From the NCBI GenBank assembly GCA_017450215.1, contig JAFSVH010000059.1:1-52881 (forward strand): 52,881 nucleotides of DNA. The letters run 5' to 3'. The notes under the pieces were generated by a model. The model made no database searches. It was given only the letters and a program-made list of their open reading frames with translations, and had not been told where the DNA came from. The position numbers were made by a program, and so were the translations under genes. Positions 35,901 through 44,586 of the stretch are shown here, in pieces; within the stretch, counting starts at the first letter, position 1, and each line of letters starts with the position of its first letter. This stretch comes from Bacilli bacterium. Its GTDB lineage: Bacteria; Bacillota_I; Bacilli_A; ML615J-28; CAG-698.

Positions 35901-38329
35901 GTATCATCAGTGAAGTCATTGAAACGAAGTCTAATGCAACCCCAATAATTATCAACATTCATATCTGTGTTATCAAAAATATTATAAGAAATATTATATA
36001 ATGAATTACACTTAACACCACCAGTTGTACGTAGGTCAACTGCTGTATTAGTCATTGAATAGAATTTATTACCAACTACTTCTAAATATACACTTCCCAT
36101 TACAGAGAATTGAACACCAGCTTGACTAGATGTATTAAATTCATTATTTCTAATGTTAACATATCCAGTAGGGAATCCTTTAGCAGTACGAATATAGTCA
36201 AAGTTTCCAGTTCCTTGGAAAATACAATTAACTACTTCTAAGCCATTCAATTCACCTTCACAACGTACAGATCTTGGAGCTTTTGTATTGATAAATTTAC
36301 AATTCAAAACTTTTAAGTTAGATACTTTCTTATCAAAGTAAATAGTACCACGTGAAGCATCAACACTTGATGCATCGAAAATACATGAATCAAATGTGAT
36401 ATTAGCATTATTATCAACACCATAGAATTCACCACTACCAGTTTGATGTAAATGATAGAATGTTACATTCTTAACACCATCAGCTAATGTGAACACACCA
36501 GTTAATGTAGCAACATTATCTTCTAATTCTTCAAAACGAACATTGCTTACATTTAATGTATAATTGCCATAATCACCACTAGCTAAATATACTCTAGTGT
36601 TAGCTTCTAAATTAGCATCACTTAATGACTTAAATACTGTAGTACCATAAACAAACATTGATTCCATATAACCAATATTAGTTCCATCTACTACATTTGT
36701 AAGTGATGGGTCAATAATAATAGTCTTAGTATAATTAATAGCATCTAATACAGTTACATCAATTTCAGCTTTAACTGAAGTTCCAGCTGCAGTTGCAGTG
36801 AACTTAACACTTCCAGCTTTAAGTGGAGTGATTAAGCCTGCATCATTGATAGTTGCAACAGTATCATCACTAGATGTCCAAACAACATCTTGTGCAGCTT
36901 GAGTTGAAAGAACTAATGCTTTGAAATATTCATTTCTTCCAACATATAATGTATCATAACCAAAAATCTTAACATCAGTAATATCAGCTTCAATTGTAAT
37001 AGCTTTAACAGCTTTTACATTTGGATCACTTGATTGTGCAGTTACATTAACTACACCAGCAGCCTTAGCAACAAATTTACCATTTTGGTCGATTGATGCC
37101 ATAACTTCATTATCAACACTCCAAACAATTGAATCATTACTTCCAACTGGAGCAACACTAGCAGTCAAATTAATTTCGGCACCAATTTTCAAAACGCTAG
37201 TTGCTTCATTAATAGTTACACTTGTTGGACTTGGTTTAGTTACAGTGATTGTATATTCACTACTTACAGAATTTTCAATATCAGCTTGATCTGCCTTATA
37301 AGTAATCTTTACTGTACCTTCTTTAACACCAGTAACAACACCATCACTAACAGTAGCAATAGTATCATCTGATGAAGTCCATGTAGCTGTTACAACAGCA
37401 TTTTCAGGAGTTAATGCTGCTTCTAATTTAATTGTTTCACCAACACCAACTGATGTAGGTCCACTTAATACTACACTTGTTAATTTAGGATTTGTTACTT
37501 TTACATCCAATGTAGCAGTAACAGGATTTAATGAATCATCATCTAAAACGCAAGTAATCTTTACATCACCAAGTTTTAAACTTTTTAAAACACCATTTCT
37601 AATACTAGCATTACTATTATCAACGCTCCAAACAAAGGAAGCATCTGTAATTTCAGGGCTTAGCTTTGGAGTATAAGTAGCACTAGCACCAAGTTCTAAT
37701 GTTAAAGGTCCTTCAATTGTTAATGTGTATTCAACAGTTGCAGGTTCAGTTACTTCTAAATCAAATGTAGCACTTACAGTCTTGCCATCAGCACTAGTAT
37801 ATGAACAAGTAACAGTTGCACTACCTTTCTTAAGACCGGTAACAACACCATCAGCCACACTAGCATTATCGCCACTTACACTCCAACTGAATGTAGCACC
37901 GCTAACTGCAGGACTTAATGTAGGCGTAATAGTAATAGTATTACCAACTTCTACTTCACTAGCAGAACCAGCTAATGTTAATTTATATTCAGTAACTTCT
38001 TCATCTTTAGTAACATTTACTTTAAATGTTGCTTTAAGATCTTTTTGTTCTTTAACACTAACTGTAATTGTTGCTTCACCTTCACCAACAGCTTTTAAAA
38101 CAGCATTAGAGATAGTAGCAACATTATTATCGCTAGATTCCCAACTTAATGTTGCACCTTCAGTCAATGAATATGTAACAGTAAGTTCATCTCCTACTTT
38201 CATTTCCACTGTTGCATTGAATTTATCATCTAATTTAAATTCATAAGTGCTTGTATTATCACAAGCAACAGCAAGAAGTGAAAAAACCAAAGCAAGAGCA
38301 ATTAAAAACAATCTTTTAATACCTTTCAT
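32945..38329 (-). CDS. Giant lipoprotein: Ig-like (BIG2) repeats, beta-helix and N-acetylmuramoyl-L-alanine amidase
   Basis: This 1794-residue protein has a lipobox AVAC (Cys23). About six BIG2-type Ig domains fill roughly 30-530 (recurring VWSVD/TWTSSDD, ATVSDGVVTGVKEG). A long right-handed beta-helix follows (about 560-1240) with two GTYNE/SGDYG-type entry strands and many N-rich turns. Two more Ig domains come next (TVEWTSSDNNIATVDSNGLV). An Amidase_2 domain (LVTVHDTGSAAPGS, WHYTIGNDGIYQQ, YHNNLSGKNCPQT) with the same long insertion as in 8866-11211 precedes a last Ig-like tail. The amidase cuts the lactyl-peptide bond of peptidoglycan; Ig and beta-helix parts suggest a long surface stalk. 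It is read from a clear promoter. Confidence 0.88.
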   Translation of the reverse strand: MKGIKRLFLIALALVFSLLAVACDNTSTYEFKLDDKFNATVEMKVGDELTVTYSLTEGATLSWESSDNNVATISNAVLKAVGEGEATITVSVKEQKDLKATFKVNVTKDEEVTEYKLTLAGSASEVEVGNTITITPTLSPAVSGATFSWSVSGDNASVADGVVTGLKKGSATVTCSYTSADGKTVSATFDLEVTEPATVEYTLTIEGPLTLELGASATYTPKLSPEITDASFVWSVDNSNASIRNGVLKSLKLGDVKITCVLDDDSLNPVTATLDVKVTNPKLTSVVLSGPTSVGVGETIKLEAALTPENAVVTATWTSSDDTIATVSDGVVTGVKEGTVKITYKADQADIENSVSSEYTITVTKPSPTSVTINEATSVLKIGAEINLTASVAPVGSNDSIVWSVDNEVMASIDQNGKFVAKAAGVVNVTAQSSDPNVKAVKAITIEADITDVKIFGYDTLYVGRNEYFKALVLSTQAAQDVVWTSSDDTVATINDAGLITPLKAGSVKFTATAAGTSVKAEIDVTVLDAINYTKTIIIDPSLTNVVDGTNIGYMESMFVYGTTVFKSLSDANLEANTRVYLASGDYGNYTLNVSNVRFEELEDNVATLTGVFTLADGVKNVTFYHLHQTGSGEFYGVDNNANITFDSCIFDASSVDASRGTIYFDKKVSNLKVLNCKFINTKAPRSVRCEGELNGLEVVNCIFQGTGNFDYIRTAKGFPTGYVNIRNNEFNTSSQAGVQFSVMGSVYLEVVGNKFYSMTNTAVDLRTTGGVKCNSLYNISYNIFDNTDMNVDNYWGCIRLRFNDFTDDTIKVNCNYNEFINWNDASMVNILNDATTNDDVFKLCDFSNNYFDYEVVDDDTFEGAAYKYNNISKADVEKAISIFNLDMTSDEVKLVGESDRYTKDKYATLASAIEASKSGDVIYLLPGTYNENVRIAINGLTIRSLAYGGSGELTEVDPDAAIFTGKITLAKGLEDFTIDGIIFEGSAQIINEKGDDGTAQNTTTNLNGFNFLNNYVKSNMASGKGFVYFVEGSSGYSHNLVFSGNKFEGDTAFNAEALVYIDNCYDVMINDNVFVNIKSKAFYVNDTDKGLSGQYDAFVSNKFDNCGYGIYVNWLSALPLGSETAEVYFMNNEFKNIKEEAIHLGNMNNADKYVCIKVEYNKFEKVKTAIYFNRISSPANIDAWYNVFIDVPSSYYYVSAQNNTSYIGGLDAKYNTFLDGKGNIIEPDQSKFQINESDKGPLDISDAVDDLEFGYEFEEYATDILLMDDEDLYAGEAKEIEILFSPSGDVFYKGITYIIEDPSILQIKNGMIIPLKSGTTKVVAIYDKNPAIRSDAVFVVKEYNVLELRYEGNGILNVNDTIQIECILDNAKEGATVEWTSSDNNIATVDSNGLVTAKGKGVVTITCKIKDVDVTATVGFSVVGDELNANALLKLLVEANNGVIMYEKIEYAGYESGYEHVPHYVYGSANKYFAGVLPTITPNMMSKSAQNIGWNEGHTDWEIHDEIKLVTVHDTGSAAPGSTAYQNSKWCTNLGNDNASWHYTIGNDGIYQQLEDKYVAWHAGDGSETITGLIDTGVTATEAGKRATVTIDGGYYVVNGTKTTCAAPKGPNGETLTTADIVDSGIVTIIGENNHYFIGTYYNKTYGKIASYGGYSSIAIETAVNKGSDVYLTWQYTAKFVASKLLEYNLTLDRMVYHNNLSGKNCPQTMREAHLTGMFEEMVAIEYEIQKNYKDYTITFTSSNPDVLDNTGRVVGNGPRATTQVNYTITVTKGNETASQECSVLVIGTRNAK

Positions 38330-38402
38330 TTTTTCTTTTACCTCTCTTATTTATAATATTTATTTTTATAAATACCTATTTTTTCAGTTACCTGATACTC
38401 TT

Positions 38403-38431
38403 ATTTTACTCTCTCTCAAACAATATTTCAA
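38403..38431 (-). promoter_or_regulatory. Promoter of the giant lipoprotein
   Basis: TTGAAA and TAAAAT spaced by 17 bases on the minus strand, about 75 bases before the start. Confidence 0.65.
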
Positions 38432-38491
38432 TATATTCTATTCTTTTACCAATAATGAAAAATATATAAACACATAAATAAAGATATGTTT

Positions 38492-38520
38492 TTAAAAAAA
38501 ACCACATTTTACATGTGGTT
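38492..38520 (-). terminator. Terminator overlapping the end of the nuclease gene
   Basis: AACCACAT pairs with ATGTGGTT (38500-38507, 38513-38520), followed by eight T on the minus strand. The nuclease stop codon lies at the edge of the stem. Confidence 0.8.
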
Positions 38521-39643
38521 ATTCTAATATATCTATCTTCCTAGTTGTTATTTTTGAATCATCACAAAGAACTAGCCAAGGTATAAATCCTTCTTCAAGA
38601 TTACTATTATATAAAGTTAGTCCACCAATAAAAGAATAATACTTATTTTGAATAATGCTAGCAAATGAAGGAGCATTAATAGTATCTCTAAATACTTTAG
38701 CACTTAACATCTCCCCAAATGGTAGAATTAATCTTAAATAATATGAATTATATTTCTTATTGCAATTAGCTTTCTGGAATATTCTCACATCTTCTACTCT
38801 CACAACTAGCCCAATATTATTCATTATTTCTTCAATTGTCTCAACTGTCTTAATTTCAATAATATTATCTTTAGATAATACTTCAACACCTCTAATATTA
38901 ATTAATTGCTTACCATAAGTTTCATCAAAGGATGCTTGGCAAGAAAATGAAATTAAATCACCTTTATTAAGACCACTTATATCATATTTAGTATTATAAA
39001 CATAAGTACCTATATATTTATCATCTATTTTTTCTTGAATAAAAAATGAACTTCCTACTTTAGCACTAATAACACCTTTAGTTTTAATTGTTCTTCCATC
39101 AGAATATTCATCAATTTTATCTAAAATTTCTTTTAATGTATATTCATCACTAATCTTGAAATTAGATGTATCTAAATCTTTATCATATAAATTAATACCT
39201 TTTATTTTTGCTTCGTTATTAGCTTCAATAAAAGCATCTTTATATTTAGTTACATTATCAAACAAAAGCAAAGCAGCAAAACCATCTTTAAGTATTAATT
39301 CATTATACAAATAAAAGTCTTCATCTTCTTTCTCTTGAACCCAGATGTATGCTAAAAATCTTTTACCAGTATTATCCTTTTCAGGTACAACATCATCACT
39401 TTCAATAACAATTCTTCTTGCTTTTAATAATTTACTTTTTGCATATTCTCTTGCTTCCTTACCAAGAGGTTCTATCTTTTTAGTAGTTTCAGGAGCGTTA
39501 ATGCCATAATATCTAATATTTAGATTGCCACTAGACGTTTGAAAAAACGAAGAATCCGCATCGATGATTCTAAACAATTTTACTTCTTCAATTCCATCAT
39601 ACATGAAGGATTTACCTTCATACTTCCTTTCTAGCTTTAACAT
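38519..39643 (-). CDS. Staphylococcal-nuclease-like protein with C-terminal OB-fold domains
   Basis: This 374-residue protein has an SNase (thermonuclease) domain at about 15-150. IRYYGINAPETTK carries the expected Arg and catalytic Glu, KRFLAYIWV the second Arg, and LYNELILKDGFAAL is a family strand. No signal peptide is visible, unlike secreted nucleases. Residues about 165-370 look like two OB-fold nucleic-acid binding parts (KTKGVISAKVGSSFFIQEK, LVVRVEDVRIF), seen in YhcR-like nucleases. Cytoplasmic action on DNA or RNA is likely, with calcium dependence inferred from the family. The gene follows the MBL hydrolase gene by 25 bases, perhaps in one transcript. Confidence 0.8.
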   Translation of the reverse strand: MLKLERKYEGKSFMYDGIEEVKLFRIIDADSSFFQTSSGNLNIRYYGINAPETTKKIEPLGKEAREYAKSKLLKARRIVIESDDVVPEKDNTGKRFLAYIWVQEKEDEDFYLYNELILKDGFAALLLFDNVTKYKDAFIEANNEAKIKGINLYDKDLDTSNFKISDEYTLKEILDKIDEYSDGRTIKTKGVISAKVGSSFFIQEKIDDKYIGTYVYNTKYDISGLNKGDLISFSCQASFDETYGKQLINIRGVEVLSKDNIIEIKTVETIEEIMNNIGLVVRVEDVRIFQKANCNKKYNSYYLRLILPFGEMLSAKVFRDTINAPSFASIIQNKYYSFIGGLTLYNSNLEEGFIPWLVLCDDSKITTRKIDILE

Positions 39644-39668
39644 CCTTTTTCACCTACATCATGTTTGT

Positions 39669-40334
39669 TTATAACTTCTTCATATACACATTATTCATCT
39701 TTTCAATTGATAATAATGTGACATCATTATGACCAGGGAAGATTAAATAATCATCATTAATACTTTTAATTCTCTTTAATGTCTTATTCATTTCTCCCAT
39801 AGACCCACTAAATAAATCAGTTCTTCCAATAGAATCTTTAAATAATGTATCACCACTAAACATAATATTATCAAAATTCTTAAATACTGCTCCTTCATAA
39901 TAAACAGTATTATCACCTTGTATTTTATTAAGGTCCTTAATAAGATAGATAACACTACAATCAGTATGTCCAGGTGTTTCCATTACTGTAAAGATATCAT
40001 CAATCAAAGAAGATTCATAAATTATATTATAGTTATTAATATCTAGATTCTTATTCAATCCAAATAAATAGCCACAATTCTTCTCATTATCTTGGATTTT
40101 TAATATAGCATTCTTATGACAATATACTTTAGTATTAAATCTATTATAAATCTCCTTCAAATAAGCAATATGATCAATATGACCATGAGTAATAAGAATA
40201 CCATCTAAATGATCTGTATATTTTCTTAATTGTTTTAAGTTAATCGATGGATCAATCAAATATGCCTTATCATTAATTAATACAAGATAAGAATTTGACA
40301 TAAATTCATCATAATTTAAATTTATTATTCTCAT
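39669..40334 (-). CDS. Metallo-beta-lactamase-fold hydrolase (glyoxalase II-like)
   Basis: This 221-residue protein has the complete dinuclear metal site: THGHIDH, ETPGHTDCS, FSGDTLF and FPGHND. The short length and the GRTDLFSG segment fit the small Firmicutes MBL hydrolases (YqgX-like) that act as glyoxalase II or thioesterase-type enzymes. The substrate is not known from sequence. GAGGT precedes the start. It lies directly upstream of the nuclease gene. Confidence 0.88.
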   Translation of the reverse strand: MRIINLNYDEFMSNSYLVLINDKAYLIDPSINLKQLRKYTDHLDGILITHGHIDHIAYLKEIYNRFNTKVYCHKNAILKIQDNEKNCGYLFGLNKNLDINNYNIIYESSLIDDIFTVMETPGHTDCSVIYLIKDLNKIQGDNTVYYEGAVFKNFDNIMFSGDTLFKDSIGRTDLFSGSMGEMNKTLKRIKSINDDYLIFPGHNDVTLLSIEKMNNVYMKKL

Positions 40335-40524
40335 ACCTCGATTATATCATTTTAAGAAAGCAAAATCAAAAAAGGATTAAAAGATTGTGCATGTTGCATA
40401 TTATAAATATTAAAAATCAATCAAATTTACTAAATTTTCAATTTAAAGGGCTGAAATTTGCTTTATAATCGAATTTTTTAAAAATATGCAGTAATTATAA
40501 ATTTATAAAATCTTTGATATAAAC

Positions 40525-40558
40525 AAAAAAATGAACTAGTTACCTAGTTCACTTTTTT
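40525..40558 (-). terminator. Terminator of the 40593 gene
   Basis: TGAACTAG pairs with CTAGTTCA (40532-40539, 40544-40551), flanked by A and T runs, so it can work in both directions. Confidence 0.75.
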
Positions 40559-40592
40559 AGAATTTAGAATTTTTATTTATATTTCGCTTGTC

Positions 40593-41102
40593 TTATTTAT
40601 TTATTCTTATGACAGGTCTAATTGAATAATCCCAAGGAACATCATTACCATCTCTATCGACAGTTGATGTAACCATTAAATTACCATTGTTATCATATAC
40701 AATTTGAATAATATCCAATACATCTTGATAATTATCAGGTTGTTTATCATCTTTATTAATGTTTATTTTATTAACAATAGAATAATATCTTTCAACATTA
40801 TCACCATTGATACATTCTAAATTTTGACTTAAATACCATTTATAAGGCGTTTTTAAATCATAATTATTTTTATATACTTCATATTCATCAATAGTGAATA
40901 ATCTTACTTCAGTAATTCTAGCTAATTCTTCTTCTTTGAAATATTTATTAATTTCATTGTTTTTAAAGAATTTATCTAAATATAAAGAATTATCACAGCC
41001 AAAAGGATCAACTGATATTAATAATAAATCATCTTCATTATCAAGAATAATCCATTCTATTTTTTTATTTCCAATACTTCCAAATTCATAAATCTTATTC
41101 AT
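40593..41102 (-). CDS. DUF6273-like protein
   Basis: This 169-residue protein has the order FGSIGNKKIEWIILDNEDD, LLLISVDPFGCD and W-x-L region (PYKWYLSQNLE). It ends with YSIRPVIRINK. This is the pattern of DUF6273 modules common in gut Firmicutes, often fused to or near FGE-like and serine/threonine-kinase proteins. There is no signal peptide and no catalytic residue that can be named. It is read with GAGGTAAATT upstream. Function is unknown; the family match is by motif order only. Confidence 0.6.
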   Translation of the reverse strand: MNKIYEFGSIGNKKIEWIILDNEDDLLLISVDPFGCDNSLYLDKFFKNNEINKYFKEEELARITEVRLFTIDEYEVYKNNYDLKTPYKWYLSQNLECINGDNVERYYSIVNKININKDDKQPDNYQDVLDIIQIVYDNNGNLMVTSTVDRDGNDVPWDYSIRPVIRINK

Positions 41103-41156
41103 AATTTACCTCATAGTTTATTGTATAATTTAATTGAACAATTTATTGTGAACAAT

Positions 41157-41732
41157 TTATTGTTTTTTATTCTTTTCAACACTTTCTACAACCTTCTTTG
41201 CGAATTCACCCGGATCTTTTAAAGCAAGTTCATAAAGATTAGCTGCATTATAATCAAGTGAATACATTACATGCTCATTACCATCTTTATCTAGATATTT
41301 AAAGAATAATCTAAATGATATATCAGCATTGTAATATTCTTCTGGAACATCAATAATGCAATTAACTTGATTATGTTTATCAACATCATCAATAGTTATT
41401 TCATGTATATTATCATTACCTAAATATAGTGGATCAATTTTTGATGGAGTGAAAAATGCATAAGCAAAGCCATAACATAAGATATTCTTTCGATTAACTC
41501 CTAAGTCAACATAATTGATAACTCCAGTTAAAATCATACCATCTACACCATCATTACTATATATTTCTCCATTCAGGCAATAAATCCGGTCAGTTGCTTC
41601 TACTTTAGATTTATTACATGAAGATAACATTATTAATGATGTAATCAATGATAATAATATGAAAATAAAAAACATATTTTTAAAAAATATATTTTTAAAT
41701 AATCTATTTTTAAATATTAAATTTTTATCCAT
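41157..41732 (-). CDS. Lipoprotein of unknown function
   Basis: This 191-residue protein has a long basic N-terminus, one hydrophobic segment and the lipobox MLSSC (Cys39). An ATG at codon 20 could be the real start and would give a more usual signal length. The mature domain (VEATDRIYCLNGEIYSNDGV, DVPEEYYNADISFRLFFKYL) is about 150 residues and not recognised. It follows the yqeK-rsfS gene by seven bases, so it is probably the last gene of that operon, an odd neighbour for ribosome factors. Confidence 0.65.
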   Translation of the reverse strand: MDKNLIFKNRLFKNIFFKNMFFIFILLSLITSLIMLSSCNKSKVEATDRIYCLNGEIYSNDGVDGMILTGVINYVDLGVNRKNILCYGFAYAFFTPSKIDPLYLGNDNIHEITIDDVDKHNQVNCIIDVPEEYYNADISFRLFFKYLDKDGNEHVMYSLDYNAANLYELALKDPGEFAKKVVESVEKNKKQ

Positions 41733-41739
41733 AATTCAA

Positions 41740-42723
41740 TTATTCTTGATATAGAGGTAAATGTGCATATAGACGATCTAATGCATATTTATTTCTATCT
41801 TCCTCCTTGAATACATTAACAATAATGTCACCCAAATCAATAAGTGTCCATTCTTCACCAGATTCAACACCTTTAATTTCAAATTCATCTTGTAAATAGC
41901 TAATACAAGCTTGCATTTGTCGATTAGATAAAGCAGTAGAAACAACAATAAAATCAAAGAATGGAGAGAATTCTCTAGCATCATAGACTTTAATATCTTT
42001 TACTAAGTTTTTATCAATACAATCTAAAACTAAAGAAATTTTATCATTACCACTAGAACAATAAATCTTATAATCATTATAAGCATCAATTGTTAATTCA
42101 TCTAAATCTTTGCCTTCTTCTTTTAGTCTTAATACTGTATCACGTAAAAAGATACCAATAGCTTTTTTATAATTCTTCTTTGCTATTCTTCTCATAGTAA
42201 CAAAATAAGGATCAATCCGGTTTTCTTCCACACAATCACTGATGTAAATCAATTCTTGAAGTGGTGTCATATTTTTATCCCCAGTAGTATGAGTCCTAAT
42301 AGCATTAAAGACATCTTCATCATAGAAAGATAATTCATCCATGACAATATAACAACCTAAGCAAGCATGTAATACTTTAAAAGGCTTCTTTAAAATATCT
42401 TTATCAAGATTATACTTTTTCACAATATCTTCATAATCTTTTAATGAAGCAAATTTTGCATAATCATGATAAATTGCTGCATAAGCAATCTTCACTTTGT
42501 CAACATTTAAATGAAATAATTCATTTAATTCAAGCGCCATTTTATAAACACCTAAGGAATGAATATATCTACCTAAATATCTATCTTTATCTACTTTATA
42601 TTTTTTTGCACATTCTTCATATTTCTTAAAAAGATTGTTCTTTAATTCTTCAATGTCAAAATTACTTTCATCGAAGCTAATTCTATTTTCAATTAATTTA
42701 TCTAATTCTGTGACTTTACCCAT
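41740..42723 (-). CDS. Fusion of YqeK (HD-domain Ap4A hydrolase) and ribosomal silencing factor RsfS
   Basis: Residues about 45-215 are a YqeK-type HD domain: YIHSLGVYKMALELN (His55), IYHDYAKF (His86-Asp87), VLHACLG (His119), RTHTTGDKNMTPL (His145) and YISDCVEENR (Asp163). This family hydrolyses diadenosine tetraphosphate. Residues about 226-327 are RsfS (FFDFIVVSTALSNRQMQACI, EWTLIDLGDIIVNVF), which binds L14 and blocks subunit joining in starvation. In B. subtilis these are adjacent genes yqeK and yqeL. Here there is one frame with a Ser/Gly turn at the joint and no stop. It follows yqeH by 12 bases. Confidence 0.92.
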   Translation of the reverse strand: MGKVTELDKLIENRISFDESNFDIEELKNNLFKKYEECAKKYKVDKDRYLGRYIHSLGVYKMALELNELFHLNVDKVKIAYAAIYHDYAKFASLKDYEDIVKKYNLDKDILKKPFKVLHACLGCYIVMDELSFYDEDVFNAIRTHTTGDKNMTPLQELIYISDCVEENRIDPYFVTMRRIAKKNYKKAIGIFLRDTVLRLKEEGKDLDELTIDAYNDYKIYCSSGNDKISLVLDCIDKNLVKDIKVYDAREFSPFFDFIVVSTALSNRQMQACISYLQDEFEIKGVESGEEWTLIDLGDIIVNVFKEEDRNKYALDRLYAHLPLYQE

Positions 42724-42735
42724 TCAATTCTCCTA

Positions 42736-43887
42736 TTAATACATTGATTCTCTTATCACAATTCCAACATTTTCAAAATAATGAATTTTAATTTCTCCTT
42801 CAAGGAGGACAGTTAAAAAGCCAAGACCACTAATGCATATATCTTTCTTTTCACCATTTAATTTATATATCTTTGTTTTTATTTTACCTAATTTAATTCT
42901 TTCTTCTTCATTAGGTACAATCAAACAATCATCTTTATGATTCAAATAAAAATCATCTGCATTTTCTAGTTTTGTACGATGTATTACTAAATTATTACTA
43001 AAATTAGTAATTATAGATGCTTTATTAGTAGTTTTTAAAATATCTAATCTTAAAAAGCCTGCAATAAATAATGATTGATTTGGATTCAATTGATAAGTTT
43101 TAGGCTTAATATAAGATTTAGGTCTAACATAATCTAAAGATGATTTAGATAAATAATAAACAACATTCTTATTATTAATAATACCTGGAGTATCAATTAA
43201 ATTAACATCATCATTGAGCGGAATTACAATATTATTAAGTGTTGTATTGATATTACCACTTACAGTAATAATATCATCTTCATTAGTATATAATTTAATA
43301 ATTTTATTGATAATAGTACTTTTACCAACATTACTCATTCCAACAAAATAAACATCCTTTTTCTTTTCATTTAGTTCATTAATTTTATTAATTAATCTCT
43401 TAATATCATCATCTTTAAATGATGATATTAAAATACAATCTTTCACATTAACCCCAATTTGCTTTATATGACGTCTAACATAATCATATATCTTATTTTG
43501 ATTAATGCTATTAATGAATAAATCCATTTTATTAACAACTAATAAAATATCTTTAGAATTAAAGATTGTATTAATTCCATTAATAATAGAACCATCTAAA
43601 TCAATTCCATCAACAATATTAACAATGAAACCTTTAGCTTTTTTAATTCTTTCTAAATTAGCTAAATATTCATTATAATCTTTTTCAATAATTAAATCTT
43701 TATTGTAATGCTTTAAATCAAAGCATCTCTTACAATAGAAATCCTTATTCTCTTTTTCATGCTTAAGTAATACATTAATATCAATATAACCTTCTTTTAA
43801 TGGGTTACTAGATTGTATTTTAGCACCACAGCCAATACAAAAATAATCATGATTGTGATTATCATGTTTAATATCTTTTTTAGTCAT
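42736..43887 (-). CDS. yqeH: Circularly permuted GTPase, 30S ribosome biogenesis
   Basis: YqeH-type GTPase needed for 30S assembly. The N-terminal zinc finger is CIGCGAKIQ with YCKRCFDLKHYN. The GTPase motifs are in permuted order: VVNKMDLF (G4), then ISSFKDDDI (G5), GMSNVGKSTIINK (G1) and LIDTPGI (G3). The C-terminal domain follows. The ATG at 43887 (MTKKDIKHDNH) overlaps the end of yqeG by 8 bases; a TTG nine bases upstream is an alternative start. It sits in the order yqeG-yqeH-yqeK-rsfS, as in Bacilli. Confidence 0.95.
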   Translation of the reverse strand: MTKKDIKHDNHNHDYFCIGCGAKIQSSNPLKEGYIDINVLLKHEKENKDFYCKRCFDLKHYNKDLIIEKDYNEYLANLERIKKAKGFIVNIVDGIDLDGSIINGINTIFNSKDILLVVNKMDLFINSINQNKIYDYVRRHIKQIGVNVKDCILISSFKDDDIKRLINKINELNEKKKDVYFVGMSNVGKSTIINKIIKLYTNEDDIITVSGNINTTLNNIVIPLNDDVNLIDTPGIINNKNVVYYLSKSSLDYVRPKSYIKPKTYQLNPNQSLFIAGFLRLDILKTTNKASIITNFSNNLVIHRTKLENADDFYLNHKDDCLIVPNEEERIKLGKIKTKIYKLNGEKKDICISGLGFLTVLLEGEIKIHYFENVGIVIRESMY

Positions 43888-44464
43888 GATTATCAATTAT
43901 CTCCTTATAAATACTAGGATATTTATTACGCATTCTCTTAAGCAATATTCTTTCATTCATTCTATTAAGCTTAGTATACCATTTTTCAGTTTTCTTCTTG
44001 ATTGGTCTAACTAAAATGCAATCAATATTTGATTTATTGCTTCCTAAGCAATCAGTAATCAATTGATCTCCAATTGATAAGATTTGCTTTGGTGTAATTT
44101 CAGGTATTTCTTTTTTCACATCTTGATTCACCCATTTATAACATCTTTTAAACGGTTTAAAAGAATGAGCCATCCATTTAATATTGATATTTTCTTTATC
44201 AAGTTCATCACAAAATATCTTAACACGTTTAGGATGATTATTAGATGCTATATAAATAATAAAACCTATTTCAATTAATTCTTTTAATTTATTTTTTATA
44301 TTATCATTTGGTACTTCCTCATCATATGGTACAAGTGTATTATCTAGGTCAATAATTAACACTTTCTTTCCAGATTTATAATAATTTGATAATGGAATAT
44401 CATCAAATGTATTATAGCAACTAAATGGAAGTACATTTTTTAAATTTATAAAATACCCTAGCAT
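43880..44464 (-). CDS. yqeG: YqeG-family HAD phosphatase
   Basis: This 194-residue HAD (IIIA) phosphatase has the nucleophile motif LIIDLDNTLVPYDEEVP, motif II IYIASNNHPKRV, and motif IV SIGDQLITDCLGSN. It also has the family end TEKWYTKLNRMNERILLKR. The substrate is unknown. In Bacilli it precedes yqeH, as here. The start follows GGAGGC. First gene of the yqeG-yqeH-yqeK/rsfS operon. Confidence 0.93.
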   Translation of the reverse strand: MLGYFINLKNVLPFSCYNTFDDIPLSNYYKSGKKVLIIDLDNTLVPYDEEVPNDNIKNKLKELIEIGFIIYIASNNHPKRVKIFCDELDKENINIKWMAHSFKPFKRCYKWVNQDVKKEIPEITPKQILSIGDQLITDCLGSNKSNIDCILVRPIKKKTEKWYTKLNRMNERILLKRMRNKYPSIYKEIIDNHD

Positions 44465-44536
44465 TAAAGCCTCCAGAATAAATAAAATTATTAATAAATA
44501 TTAAATCAATATTAAATATTAAAATAATATTAAATA

Positions 44537-44582
44537 ATAACCTAACATTTAATGAAAGCATTATATGTTAGGTTATCATATT
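44537..44582 (-). terminator. Terminator of the ROK-like kinase gene
   Basis: ATAACCTAACAT pairs with ATGTTAGGTTAT (44537-44548, 44565-44576), 12 bp. The T-rich tail is clearer on the plus strand, so the direction is uncertain. Confidence 0.6.
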
Positions 44583-44586
44583 TTTA

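Noticed and set aside
37725-38246. Plus-strand open frame of 173 codons
   Set aside because: It lies wholly opposite the Ig repeats of the giant lipoprotein; its low-complexity Val/Thr/Leu content is the mirror of that gene, and it has no ribosome site.
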